A stretch of DNA of 64,000 nt from Firmicutes bacterium UBA4881 (GTDB taxonomy: Bacteria > Bacillota > DTU065). Each line of letters starts with the position of its first letter. Position 1 is the first letter of the stretch. The stretch lies in the NCBI GenBank assembly GCA_002399235.1, contig DHDH01000001.1, forward strand, positions 84,517-148,516, in the 5' to 3' direction. Below are positions 49,677-58,124 of the stretch, in pieces. The notes under the pieces are model-generated. The model saw only the letters and a program-made list of their open reading frames with translations, did no database searches and was not told the origin of the DNA. Made by a program: the position numbers and the translations under genes.

Positions 49677-50270
49677 AATGCAGGTAGAGAATTACAACAG
49701 TTATCAGCATGTTTTGTGTTACCCATTGATGATTCAATGGAAAGTATCTTTGAAAGTGTAAAAAACGCTGCCTTAATTCATAAAAGTGGTGGTGGAACAG
49801 GCTTTGCCTTTTCACGTATCAGACCCGCCAGTGACAGTGTAAAAAGCACTGGTGGTGTTGCCTCAGGACCGATTTCCTTTATGAAAGTATTCAATGCTAG
49901 CACCGAGGTAATCAAACAAGGAGGAGTGAGAAGAGGCGCTAATATGGGTATCTTAAGGGTCGATCACCCAGATATCCTTGAATTTATTACATGCAAAAAA
50001 GATAATACGGAATTAACTAACTTCAACATTTCCGTAGGAGTTACGGAAGCTTTTATGAAAGCTGTTGAAGAAGATACCGATTATGATCTTATTAATCCTA
50101 AAAATAAAAAAGCTGTAGCTAAATTAAAAGCCAGAGATGTTTTTGCGCTTATGGTAGAAATGGCCTGGCTTAATGGAGAACCAGGTATTGTCTTTTTAGA
50201 TAGGATCAATAATGAAAATCCTACACCTTCGCTTGGCGAAATCGAATCTACCAATCCATGTGGTGAGCAG
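49677..50270 (+). CDS. nrdJ: Ribonucleotide reductase, class II (exon 2 of 3)
   Basis: 198 codons, beginning AATGCAGGT (Asn-Ala-Gly) and ending NPCGEQ. It holds the substrate-site segment ALIHKSGGGTGFAFSRIRP, KQGGVRRGANMGIL and the catalytic radical motif NPCGEQ, in which Cys carries the thiyl radical and Asn and Glu act as acid/base. Intron 2 follows directly after the Gln codon. The first base after 5' splice is at 49677, which restores the reading frame set by exon 1. Confidence 0.93.
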
Positions 50271-51200
50271 GTGCGCAAGCTAGCTTAGTATTCATCGCCT
50301 TATGAGGTTACAGACTGGGGTTATTGTCTGTATAGGCAGACACCTTACTTAAAGGTTAACGACCTTTAGGGACAATAGCATGGTGTAAAAGCGGGAGTTG
50401 GTTTTAGTCGTAAAAGATCAACGTTCTGCAAGCCTAAGCACTATATGGTCAAAGCTATACTGCTTGAATCCTAGAATCTTAGCCCAGCCACGGGGGACTC
50501 CATACTTTACGGCTAAAATGGAGTTGTTGCTGAATCATCGATAGAGGCTGTTTGTATCGATGAAACCCCTTTAGCAACCAATGTGCAATTAGCACCTTAA
50601 GATTCGAAAGGGAGACCTAAGTAGTGCCAGTGAAACTAAGTGAATCTTGGATGCTTCGCAAAAAAGGGTTAAACCCACTGCGGAGTACGGAGCTGTCATA
50701 GTAATCTGAGGAACCTGGATAAACAGGTATTGCCGTAAATTCGGAAGCGGGAAAGCCGCCTACACACCTATAGACGTATAGGTGACACCTTGGCTTAATA
50801 GCCCAGAGAATAAGGTGCTGGTGAAGGACAGCAGGTTAATAGTTACCAGAAACTTAGAGGTATGCGCAAAGCAGAAAACTTCGAGGGCCTGGTATTAGCG
50901 AGAATGTAACTTGGTATCTTAGACAATAAAGTTCTTTTTATTCCAGGACATAGGGGAAACCTCCCCAGAGAGAGTTGCGTTTACTTATTAGGAATATGAA
51001 GAAAAATATAGTATCAAGATGCCTGGTTAGGATTAACTATAATCAGCAAAGAGGACTAGCCCAAGATAGTTCCTACATTATAGTTGTTTCTCGCTGTTAT
51101 TAACAGAGAGCCGTATGCGGGGAAACTTGCACGTACGGTTCGGAGGGGGAGGTCGGGAGAAGTGACACTAAGGTGTTAACTCGCCTGTCTTCTACCCAAC
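50271..51200 (+). mobile_element. Group II intron 2 in nrdJ, ORF-less
   Basis: 930 nt, starting GTGCGCAAG. Domain V at 51108-51141 (34 nt, GGAAAC loop region, ...GTACGGTTC) and a longer domain VI with AGT..ACT and CAC-TAAG-GTG pairing; the A at -7 (51194) is a plausible branch point. Several stretches match intron 1 (ACGGAGCT-TCATAGTA; GGTCAAAGCTATACTGCTTGAA; AGGTATGCG before the ORF site in intron 1), so the two belong to one class. No ORF of note; the AGGTATGCG relic suggests an ORF was lost. Splicing would need protein in trans or self-splicing. Confidence 0.9.
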
Positions 51201-52619
51201 CCATTGCTTCCTTATGAAGCTTGTAACCTAGGTTCGATAAATCTACCTCTATTTGCCAAAGAGGGTAAGATCGATTGGCAGGATTTAGGTAACGTTGTTG
51301 ATACTGCAGTTGATTTTTTAGATAATGTTATCGATATGAATAATTATCCCTTACCACAAATTGATGCTTTGGCTAAAGCCAATCGTAAAATAGGTTTAGG
51401 GGTAATGGGTTTTGCTGATCTACTCTTCTTATTGGGTATACCCTATGATTCTGAAGAAGCTCTCACTTTAGCTAAAAAGCTAATGTCTTTTATCAATAAG
51501 CGTTCTAAGGAGCGTTCTGAAGCTATAGCTTTAGTTAGAGGCAGCTTTCCTAATTTTGAGATTAGTAAATATAAAGGTAAGTATAAAGCGTTACGCAATG
51601 CTACAACAACAACAATTGCACCTACTGGCTCGATTAGCATTATAGCTAACTCTTCAAGTGGCATTGAACCACTCTTTGCTTTATCTTTTGTGCGTACAAT
51701 CCTTGATAATCAGAAACTTATTGAAGTTCATCCTATATTTAAAGAAATTGCTGAGAGGGAAGGCTTCTACAGTGACGAATTAATGGAAAGGATTGCTAAT
51801 GAGGGTTCAATAAATCATATGGAGGACATTCCAGAAAAGTGGCGGAGAATTTTTGTTACAGCTCATGACATTACACCAGAGTGGCATATCCGTATGCAAG
51901 CTACTTTTCAACGAAACGGTGTCGATAATGCTGTGAGTAAAACTGTCAACTTCCCTAATGAGGCAACCCGTGATGATATAGCTCAAGTCTTTCGTTTGGC
52001 CTATCAACTTGGTTGCAAAGGTGTTACAGTATATAGAGATGGTTCACGGCAGATGCAAGTTTTAAGCACAGGAAAAACTGACATGCCTCAAGAAGTAGAT
52101 AAAATTAATATAAGTCCCCGTGAAAGACCTAGTGTAACTTATGGCCGCACGGAAAAGGTTAAAACAGGTTGTGGTAGCTTATATGTTACTATTAACGAAG
52201 ATGAGAATGGTTTGTGTGAACTCTTTGCACGCTTAGGCAAATCAGGCGGTTGTGCTTCTTCGCAGATGGATGCAATTAGTCGCCTTATATCATTAGCTAT
52301 GCGAGCAGGTGTATCAACAGAGGCTATTTTAAAACACTTAAGAGGCATCCGTTGTCCTTCGCCATCTTGGAGTGAAGGTGGTATTGTCTTATCGTGTCCA
52401 GATGCTATTGGTTTAGCACTTGAAAACTATATTAAGTGGCGTAATAATAGCAACGCTAGTGAACAAGTAAGTGCTAGTCTACCTGAAGCTCTGAATCACC
52501 CTACTAAAGAATCTACTGGCGAAAGCTTAATGGGCGCATGTCCTGAATGTGGTGGACATATGAAACATGAAGACGGTTGTATGACTTGTATAGCTTGTGG
52601 ATTTTCTAGGTGTGGTTAA
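51201..52619 (+). CDS. nrdJ: Ribonucleotide reductase, class II (exon 3 of 3)
   Basis: 472 codons, beginning CCATTGCTTCCT (Pro-Leu-Leu-Pro), so the join reads NPCGEQ-PLLPYEACNLGSINL as in intact enzymes. It contains the B12-binding and active-site region (ATTTTIAPTGSISIIANSSSG and GVTVYRDGSRQ). The C-terminal ribbon CPECGGHMKHEDGCMTCIACG carries the cysteines for re-reduction by thioredoxin. The enzyme makes deoxyribonucleotides with adenosylcobalamin and does not need oxygen, which fits an anaerobe. Confidence 0.94.
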   Translation, partial: PLLPYEACNLGSINLPLFAKEGKIDWQDLGNVVDTAVDFLDNVIDMNNYPLPQIDALAKANRKIGLGVMGFADLLFLLGIPYDSEEALTLAKKLMSFINKRSKERSEAIALVRGSFPNFEISKYKGKYKALRNATTTTIAPTGSISIIANSSSGIEPLFALSFVRTILDNQKLIEVHPIFKEIAEREGFYSDELMERIANEGSINHMEDIPEKWRRIFVTAHDITPEWHIRMQATFQRNGVDNAVSKTVNFPNEATRDDIAQVFRLAYQLGCKGVTVYRDGSRQMQVLSTGKTDMPQEVDKINISPRERPSVTYGRTEKVKTGCGSLYVTINEDENGLCELFARLGKSGGCASSQMDAISRLISLAMRAGVSTEAILKHLRGIRCPSPSWSEGGIVLSCPDAIGLALENYIKWRNNSNASEQVSASLPEALNHPTKESTGESLMGACPECGGHMKHEDGCMTCIACGFSRCG

Positions 52620-52681
52620 AAGGAACTTGGCATTATTGCAACAAATAAAATATATATCTTATTAATTAAGGGGCGAAAAAA

Positions 52682-53458
52682 ATGGCATTAAAGATTGGTG
52701 TAATTCAACCTTCATTCAGGTTGCCTCTGAAAGAGGCGTTGGAAAAAGCTCGCGAAGTCGGTGCAGATGGTGTTCAGTTATGGGTTGCTAGTGGAGAACT
52801 AGATCCAGACAACTTAAGTGATTCTGGTAAGAAAGATCTCTTGCATTATCTAGAAGCCAACAAATTGGAAATTTCTGCTGTCTGTGGTGATATAGGCGGC
52901 TTTGCCCACGCAGAAGGTTTAGAAGAACGCATTGCAAAAACCAAACGCATTGTTGATTTGGCAATAGAGCTAGAGACTCCCATTATTACTACCCACATTG
53001 GTACAATTCCTGAAGATTGGCGCGAAACTAAAGACGGTCAAATGATGTTAGAGGCAGTTAAAGAAGTGGCAAAATACGCTGAAGAGCGTGGAGCTTTTCT
53101 AGCGAGTGAGACTGGTCCTGAAAGTCCTGAATTAATGAAAGAGTTTTTAGATGCTGTACAAAGTAAGGGTATTGCAGTTAACTATGATCCTGCTAACCTT
53201 GTCATGCGTGGTTTTGACTATTTAGGTGGTGTCAAAGTTTTAGCACCATATATTGTCCATACTCATGCCAAAGATGGTGTTAGACGTGATGGCCGCGGTC
53301 GCGAAGTAGCTTTAGGCGATGGTGATGTTAAGTGGGATGCTTATATCGCTGAGATGAAAGCTATTGGTTTTAAAGGCTTCTTTACCATTGAAAGAGAAGT
53401 TGGCGATGATCCTGTAGCAGATATTAAAAAAGCTGTAGAGTTTTTAAGAAGATACTAA
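52682..53458 (+). CDS. Sugar-phosphate isomerase/epimerase-like TIM-barrel protein
   Basis: 258 residues of the xylose-isomerase-like TIM-barrel (AP_endonuc_2) family. Metal ligands are visible in order: ASETGPESP with the Glu (about 142), NYDPANLVMRG with the Asp (about 170), the HTHAKDG histidines (about 200) and the final IEREVGDD Glu. Substrate not recognisable: inositol, sugar and endonuclease members share this layout. RBS GGGGCGAA. Terminator follows. Confidence 0.8.
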   Translation: MALKIGVIQPSFRLPLKEALEKAREVGADGVQLWVASGELDPDNLSDSGKKDLLHYLEANKLEISAVCGDIGGFAHAEGLEERIAKTKRIVDLAIELETPIITTHIGTIPEDWRETKDGQMMLEAVKEVAKYAEERGAFLASETGPESPELMKEFLDAVQSKGIAVNYDPANLVMRGFDYLGGVKVLAPYIVHTHAKDGVRRDGRGREVALGDGDVKWDAYIAEMKAIGFKGFFTIEREVGDDPVADIKKAVEFLRRY

Positions 53459-53463
53459 AAAGA

Positions 53464-53490
53464 AGCCTGCCAGACCCCTGGCAGGCTTTC
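53464..53490 (+). terminator. Terminator after the isomerase-like gene
   Basis: AGCCTGCCAG-ACCC-CTGGCAGGCT then TTCTC. Strong stem, short T tract. Confidence 0.8.
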
Positions 53491-53532
53491 TCAGTTGATA
53501 ATTAATAAGGAAAAAATTTCGGAGGTGAAACT

Positions 53533-53676
53533 ATGCACTGGATTTTTTACTTGGTAGCAGCCCTTAATATTAGTACAGGTTTATTGTATATTAGACGTCG
53601 CAATAAAACATATGCAATACTCAGTTTTCTACTTGCTATAATAATCTTACTCTTGGGTTATTTCTTAAAAGGTTAA
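53533..53676 (+). CDS. Small two-helix membrane protein (47 residues)
   Basis: Begins MHWIFYLVAALNISTG; two hydrophobic segments (about 3-20 and 27-44) with an arginine turn (IRRRNKT). GGAGGTG ribosome site eight bases upstream of the ATG, which supports a real gene. It ends four bases inside the convergent sleB stop region. Function unknown; its length explains why it is easily missed. Confidence 0.6.
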   Translation: MHWIFYLVAALNISTGLLYIRRRNKTYAILSFLLAIIILLLGYFLKG

Positions 53677-54422
53677 CGAGCAAAAACATGGTTGCCTATT
53701 TGGCGAACGATAGGACGGTTTAAGATCCAATTCCAGCCGTATATTTTGCTGGGATTATAGAAGAACAAACTACCATAGCTAGGGTCCCAGCCATTTAGGG
53801 CATCTTGAGCAGCCTTTTGGGCAGAAGCTCCGGCTGGTTGATAGATACGTCCATTACTTACAACTTCAAAAGCACTTTTTTCGTAGACAACACCCTCGAG
53901 AGTATTAGGAAAACTAGAGTTTTTTACGCGGTTAAGTGCAACAGCTGCTACCGCTACCTGTCCTTCGTATGGCTCTGCTTCTGCTTCAGAATGTACTAAT
54001 CTAGCTAAAAGATCTTTATTAACAGATGGTTGGTACGAAATTGAGGAAGATGATAACTTAAGTTTCTGACCTGGATATAAGGTATCTGAAGAAAGTTGAT
54101 TTAAAGAACGGATCGAACTTACAGTAGTGTTAAATCGATTGGCTATCTTCCAGAGAGTGTCCCCCCAAGTAACAGTGTAGGTGGTGTAGCTGGTACTTCC
54201 TGAAGGAACAGTGATGACTTGACCAGGATAGAGCATGCTGCTAATACCAGGATTAAGCTTTTGCAATGAAGCAATATCAGTTCCCAAACGGTTAGCAATT
54301 AACCAAAGAGTATCACCTGATTTTACTGTGTAGGAAGCTGCAAAAGCACTTCCGGAAAATATTAAACAAAGTACGACAATCAAAAAGTAATTACCTAGGG
54401 TTTTTTTGTGTTCTAAACGCAA
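53673..54422 (-). CDS. sleB: Spore cortex-lytic enzyme-like cell wall hydrolase (LysM-LysM-SleB)
   Basis: 249 residues: signal peptide ending near AFAA (29), LysM at about 30-72 (YTVKSGDTLWLIANRLG), a second LysM at about 80-125 (YTVTWGDTLWKIANRF), and a SleB/CwlJ hydrolase domain (about 135-249; LLARLVHSEAEAEPYEGQVAVAAVALNRV with the catalytic Glu, and GWDPSYGSLFFYNPSK). SleB degrades cortex muramic-delta-lactam peptidoglycan in germination. Here the binding modules are LysM rather than the Bacillus SleB N-domain. TTG start with AAGGAGG. A minus-strand promoter ATGACG-17-TATAAT (54524-54496) precedes it. Confidence 0.82.
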   Translation of the reverse strand: MRLEHKKTLGNYFLIVVLCLIFSGSAFAASYTVKSGDTLWLIANRLGTDIASLQKLNPGISSMLYPGQVITVPSGSTSYTTYTVTWGDTLWKIANRFNTTVSSIRSLNQLSSDTLYPGQKLKLSSSSISYQPSVNKDLLARLVHSEAEAEPYEGQVAVAAVALNRVKNSSFPNTLEGVVYEKSAFEVVSNGRIYQPAGASAQKAAQDALNGWDPSYGSLFFYNPSKIYGWNWILNRPIVRQIGNHVFAR

Positions 54423-54495
54423 AGATGGGCCTCCTTCCAGAGATTGATAGTTATTTGCCTGAGTTAAACAAAGCCAAAGTTATCAGGCTATGTTT

Positions 54496-54524
54496 ATTAT
54501 AGAGCTTCTCAGAAATGGCGTCAT
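54496..54524 (-). promoter_or_regulatory. Possible promoter of sleB
   Basis: Minus strand ATGACG (54524-54519) and TATAAT (54501-54496), 17-base spacer. A sigma-G signal would be expected for a germination gene; this one looks like sigma-A, so it is tentative. Confidence 0.4.
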
Positions 54525-54581
54525 TGCACTATTTCTGGTACTTAAACCAAATGAGGAAAACCTTGGGAAAACAAATGGTAA

Positions 54582-54617
54582 ACGAAACCCCAAATAGCTA
54601 AGGGGTTTCGTTTTTTT
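54582..54617 (+). terminator. Orphan plus-strand terminator
   Basis: ACGAAACCCC / GGGGTTTCGT, ten-base stem and seven T, reading rightward, just before spmA. No plus-strand protein gene ends here; the nearest is the 47-residue gene at 53676, with sleB antisense between them. Confidence 0.8.
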
Positions 54618-54671
54618 ATCTATTAATATTGGTTATAGCCTTACCATATAGATGGGTTAGGAGGTGTCTAG

Positions 54672-55241
54672 ATGAGCATTGTCTGGTGCTTTTTAATGAT
54701 ACTTGGTTTATTATCAGCAATAATTGAAAGGAAACCAGAGCGACTTTTACAAGCTATAAGCGAGGGAGGCAAAGATACTATCGAGTATCTCTTTACTCTC
54801 TTAGGAATTATGGCTTTTTGGTCAGGTATTTACAATGTTGTGGAAAAAACCGGGGTGATTAGTTCATTATCCCAAAAGATAGCTCGACCAGTCTTTGGTA
54901 GGCTCTTTCGTAAACGTTTAAGAAAGAACGAAGAAGAGGCTGTTTTTGCTAGTATTGTAGCTAACCTATTGGGCCTTGGTAATGCTGCAACAGTCTGGGG
55001 GTTAAAAGCTATGCAAGAATTAAAAAGAGAAAGTGGAAAAGAGGGTTATCTGCCACCCAATATAGCTACTTTTTTAATTTTATTATGTAGTGGCTTAACG
55101 ATTTTCCCAACATCGATTATCAACCTAAGAGCAGCATATGGCTCAGAAAATGCAGCAGTCATCTGGCTTCCTGCTCTTATAGTCTCCGGTATTTGTACTG
55201 TGGTAGCTTTAATCTTAGATAGAATCTGGGGTGAAAAATAG
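54672..55241 (+). CDS. spmA: Spore maturation protein A
   Basis: 189 residues, nucleoside-recognition (Gate) domain membrane protein. ILGIMAFWSGIYNVVEKTG (about 44-62) and NLLGLGNAATVWGLKAMQEL (about 97-116) are SpmA motifs. With SpmB it is needed to dehydrate the spore core. ATG after GGAGGTG. spmB starts at its last base. Confidence 0.93.
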   Translation: MSIVWCFLMILGLLSAIIERKPERLLQAISEGGKDTIEYLFTLLGIMAFWSGIYNVVEKTGVISSLSQKIARPVFGRLFRKRLRKNEEEAVFASIVANLLGLGNAATVWGLKAMQELKRESGKEGYLPPNIATFLILLCSGLTIFPTSIINLRAAYGSENAAVIWLPALIVSGICTVVALILDRIWGEK

Positions 55242-55750
55242 TGAGCCGATACTTAGCTGCTGTAATAGTCTTACTCTGTATTTTTTGGGGGTTAAGGTCA
55301 AAAGTAAATGTCTATGAATATTTTTTACAGGGTGCTAAAGCAGGTGTTATCGCACTTTGGCAGATATTACCGGCTATTTTAGGCATTTTTATAGCAATTT
55401 CTTTGGTTAGAAATAGTCTTGTATGGGGGTATATAATAAATAAGTTAGCTTACCTAATGAATCCATTGGGTATACCACAGGATACAGCAGCACTTTTATT
55501 AGTAAGGCCATTTTCCGGTTCTGCTTCTTTAGCTGTACTTACCCAGATTTTTATAGCTGAAGGTCCTGACTCGCAGTCTGGATTAATAGCTTCCACATTT
55601 ATGGCCAGTACAGAAACTGTTTTTTATGTTGTGATGACTTATTTAACTTCTGTACAGATTAAACGTAGCCGTCATATACTACCTGTTACCATCGTCATTC
55701 AATTAATTGGGTTAATTTGCACTACTTTCTTATGGCACCTTCTGGCATAG
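55241..55750 (+). CDS. spmB: Spore maturation protein B
   Basis: 169-residue partner of SpmA with the same fold. LVRPFSGSASLAVLTQIF (about 88-105) and STETVFYVVMTYLTSV are SpmB motifs. GTG start overlapping the spmA stop. Confidence 0.93.
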   Translation: MSRYLAAVIVLLCIFWGLRSKVNVYEYFLQGAKAGVIALWQILPAILGIFIAISLVRNSLVWGYIINKLAYLMNPLGIPQDTAALLLVRPFSGSASLAVLTQIFIAEGPDSQSGLIASTFMASTETVFYVVMTYLTSVQIKRSRHILPVTIVIQLIGLICTTFLWHLLA

Positions 55751-55824
55751 TTTATACTATCTCCCATGGTTTATAAGAATACGGCCTGCTATAATGACAT
55801 TTAGGCCGAAAGGGGTGAGCATTT

Positions 55825-56337
55825 GTGCAAGAGGTAAAGGTACGTGGGGTAGGGGTTGATCCCAAAACAATGAATACTGTTTTATTACTTTCTAGTGGAG
55901 ACAAAATTTTACCGATTTTAATTGGTGTAGCAGAAGCTACTGCTATTGCTTCGGAATTAGAAGGACATAAAAGTGTTAGACCACAAACGCATGATCTGTT
56001 TTTAATAGTGTTAGAGAAGATGAATAGTTATATTAAAGAAGTAAATATTACTGATGTTAAAGATGATACCTATTATGCAATTATAAAGCTGGCAAAGGTT
56101 GGAGCTGTAGACGACATAGAGATCGATGCTCGCCCTAGTGATGCTGTGGCTTTAGCCTTAAGAAGCAAAGCACCTATCTTTATTAGCGATAAACTCGCTG
56201 AAGAGTTAGTTTTAATGGAGATTGAGACCAAGGAAGAGAAATTAACAGAACCTATTGACACAGAAGAGGTCGAAGCATTTAAGCAATTTCTTGATGAAGT
56301 TACTCCGGAAGAATGGAATCGATTTTTAAATCATTAA
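55825..56337 (+). CDS. Bifunctional nuclease family protein (DUF151)
   Basis: 170 residues. The DUF151 segment is complete: LPILIGVAEATAIASELEG (about 29-47), the HDL motif, and DIEIDARPSDAVALALRSKAPIF (about 94-116). The C-terminal UVR-like tail is short. The family is named for a plant nuclease; its bacterial role is unsettled. GTG start with GGGGTGAG. Terminator follows. Confidence 0.85.
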   Translation: MQEVKVRGVGVDPKTMNTVLLLSSGDKILPILIGVAEATAIASELEGHKSVRPQTHDLFLIVLEKMNSYIKEVNITDVKDDTYYAIIKLAKVGAVDDIEIDARPSDAVALALRSKAPIFISDKLAEELVLMEIETKEEKLTEPIDTEEVEAFKQFLDEVTPEEWNRFLNH

Positions 56338-56365
56338 AATATAAAAGAGAAAAATCTAGAACTAA

Positions 56366-56399
56366 AAAAAGACGCTGTGACTTCACAGCGTCTTTTTTA
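56366..56399 (+). terminator. Terminator after the DUF151 gene
   Basis: AAAGACGCTGTGA-CT-TCACAGCGTCTTTTTT, perfect 13-base stem and T run. Confidence 0.93.
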
Positions 56400-56638
56400 T
56401 TCCAGACTACGATGATCAAATAACTTACTGATAACTTGGTTGTTGTTACCATTAGCAAGTAGAGTAGCGTTGCTTGTAATTATGTATCAATGCAAGTAAA
56501 CATTGTTTGCATAAGCAATGTTCGATCTAAAGGAAAAGGACAAGGCTAGTCTAAGGTTAATTAATTTTCCCAAATAAAATAGAAGGTCGTTAATTACTAG
56601 AAATATTTAGAGAAAATATAGCTACGAGCAACAAGTAG

Positions 56639-56679
56639 CCAGGACTAAAGACCTAAATGATGAATTACCAGGACTAAAG
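56639..56679. repeat. Direct repeat in the flagellar upstream region
   Basis: CCAGGACTAAAG at 56639-56650 and again at 56668-56679, 29 bases apart, each followed by (A)CC. May be paired operators or part of a structured leader. Confidence 0.5.
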
Positions 56680-56860
56680 CCCCAAAGAAAAAGAAGTATT
56701 TTACTAATAAGGAGTGAACTAATATTTAGCAAACAAAAAAAGAGTATGCAATAGCTTTGAGGCATTCTTAACTAGAAAAGCTAGGTTAAATTGTCAGTCA
56801 CGGGATGTTTTGGTCGAAGAAATATGAGTTTTCTAGTAGAGAATCCCACTGAAGACCTAT

Positions 56861-56890
56861 AACTATTATGCAGGATAGCATCTAATAGTT
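56861..56890 (+). promoter_or_regulatory. Hairpin in the flagellar upstream region
   Basis: AACTATTATGC then AGGATA then GCA-TC-TAATAGTT: outer 8-base stem and inner TGC/GCA. Unknown role; no T run. Confidence 0.4.
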
Positions 56891-57282
56891 GTAGAAATAG
56901 CAAGTCATGCAAGACATGATCTATATTTTATGCGTTTTTTAATGAATAATTGGACAAGTACTTTTTTGGTTTACCTAGTCTATATTGAGAGGTTTTATTT
57001 TGTTATTGAAGAATGTTAAAATTTTCTAGCCGCATCTATGACTAAGTGAGGTAAATAATCTTGCCTACAGGTAGAGTAAAAATTGATATTGATAATTTTT
57101 GTAAGAAAAGAATAAGAAGGGTGGTGAAAACTGCTACAAGATTAGGCGAAAAAGATATGATTGGCTCGAAGTGTAATTTATTCTAATAACCAGTTTTCCA
57201 AACACTAAGTTAATAAATAAGTTATCCTAAGCCTATTAGTCTTTATATTCTCCTAAAGGTTACTTGTGGCAGTAGAAAAAAT

Positions 57283-57690
57283 ATGCGCATATATGGTGCT
57301 AAAGAACAGCTTTTGGAAAGTGCCCTAGATGTTAGCAGCACCCAATTCAAGCAGTTAGCCAATAACATAACTAATGTTAATACACCAGGGTATATTCCTG
57401 AGGATATGGATTTTCAAGCGGAACTGCAAAAAAATCTTCTAAATAGTAAAACTAACCAGATCGATATGACGGCAACCCATCCATTGCACTTGCCTAAAAA
57501 GCCAACAGTGGTAATGAGAAATATTGCCACCAAATCTAAAAGTATGATGCGGACTGACTTTAGTGGTGTAGATATCGAACGAGAAGTAGCTTCACTGATT
57601 GAAAACAATTTGTACTACTCGGGTGTAGCCCAGAGTTTAAGTAGCAAAATGAAACTTATTCAATCGGTTGTGCAAGGAGGTAGACAGTAA
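57283..57690 (+). CDS. flgB: Flagellar basal-body rod protein FlgB
   Basis: 135 residues, proximal rod subunit exported by the flagellar type III system. NNITNVNTPGYIPEDMDF (about 27-44) is the rod/hook family start and NNLYYSGVAQSLSSK is the C-terminal helix. First gene of flgB-flgC-fliE-fliF-fliG-fliH-fliI-fliJ. ATG 57283. Overlaps flgC by one base. Confidence 0.95.
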   Translation: MRIYGAKEQLLESALDVSSTQFKQLANNITNVNTPGYIPEDMDFQAELQKNLLNSKTNQIDMTATHPLHLPKKPTVVMRNIATKSKSMMRTDFSGVDIEREVASLIENNLYYSGVAQSLSSKMKLIQSVVQGGRQ

Positions 57691-58106
57691 TGGGTATGTT
57701 TTCGGTTTTCCATATTAGCTCATCTGGTTTAACAGCTGAAAGGTTACGGATGGATATAATTTCCAACAACATTACGAATGCCAATTCAACAAGGACGCAA
57801 GAAGGTGGCCCTTACCGCAGAGAGGTGCCCGTATTTGCTGCTATTTTAGAAAAGGCGATTGGTGGACAAGTAGAAGGTAAAGGTGTGCAAGTAATTGGCA
57901 TTGGTAAAGATCCATCCCCTTTGAAAATGATCTTTGATCCAGGTCATCCCGATGCGAACGAAGAAGGTTATGTTGCCATGCCTAATGTTGATGTTGTAAA
58001 AGAAATGGTTGACCTAATCACTGCTAGCCGTGCCTATGAGGCAAATGTAGCTGTAGTTAATGCAGCTAAAAATGCTGCCGCCAAAGCTCTCGAGATAGGA
58101 CGTTAG
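57690..58106 (+). CDS. flgC: Flagellar basal-body rod protein FlgC
   Basis: 138 residues, rod subunit. SGLTAERLRMDIISNNITNANSTRT (start region) and YVAMPNVDVVKEMVDLITASRAYEANV (C-terminal) are the family signatures. ATG 57690. Confidence 0.95.
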   Translation: MGMFSVFHISSSGLTAERLRMDIISNNITNANSTRTQEGGPYRREVPVFAAILEKAIGGQVEGKGVQVIGIGKDPSPLKMIFDPGHPDANEEGYVAMPNVDVVKEMVDLITASRAYEANVAVVNAAKNAAAKALEIGR

Positions 58107-58124
58107 TAGGGGAGGATGACTAAA

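Larger units (their letters stand above)
56400..57282. other. Long non-coding region upstream of the flagellar operon
   Basis: About 880 bases without a credible gene on either strand. It contains a direct repeat of CCAGGACTAAAG (56639-56650, 56668-56679), a TATTATGCAGGATAGCATCTAATA hairpin region at 56861-56890 and a TCATG/CATGA hairpin near 56912. No flagellar sigma-28 promoter (TAAA-N15-GCCGATAA) is recognisable before flgB. Confidence 0.55.

Noticed and set aside
48411..51200. Inteins in the ribonucleotide reductase
   Set aside because: The insertions contain stop codons in the exon frame and no Hint-domain motifs; they carry group II RNA domains.
48180..52619. nrdJ as a pseudogene or frameshifted gene
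   Set aside because: The gaps start with GTGCG and end with complete domain V/VI structures, and the exons join exactly in phase at invariant motifs; this is splicing, not decay.
56700..56890. Cyclic-di-GMP (GEMM) riboswitch before flgB
   Set aside because: GCAGGATAGC and TAGCAAAC fragments recall the motif, but the GNRA loop, the receptor and the paired P1 could not be assembled.
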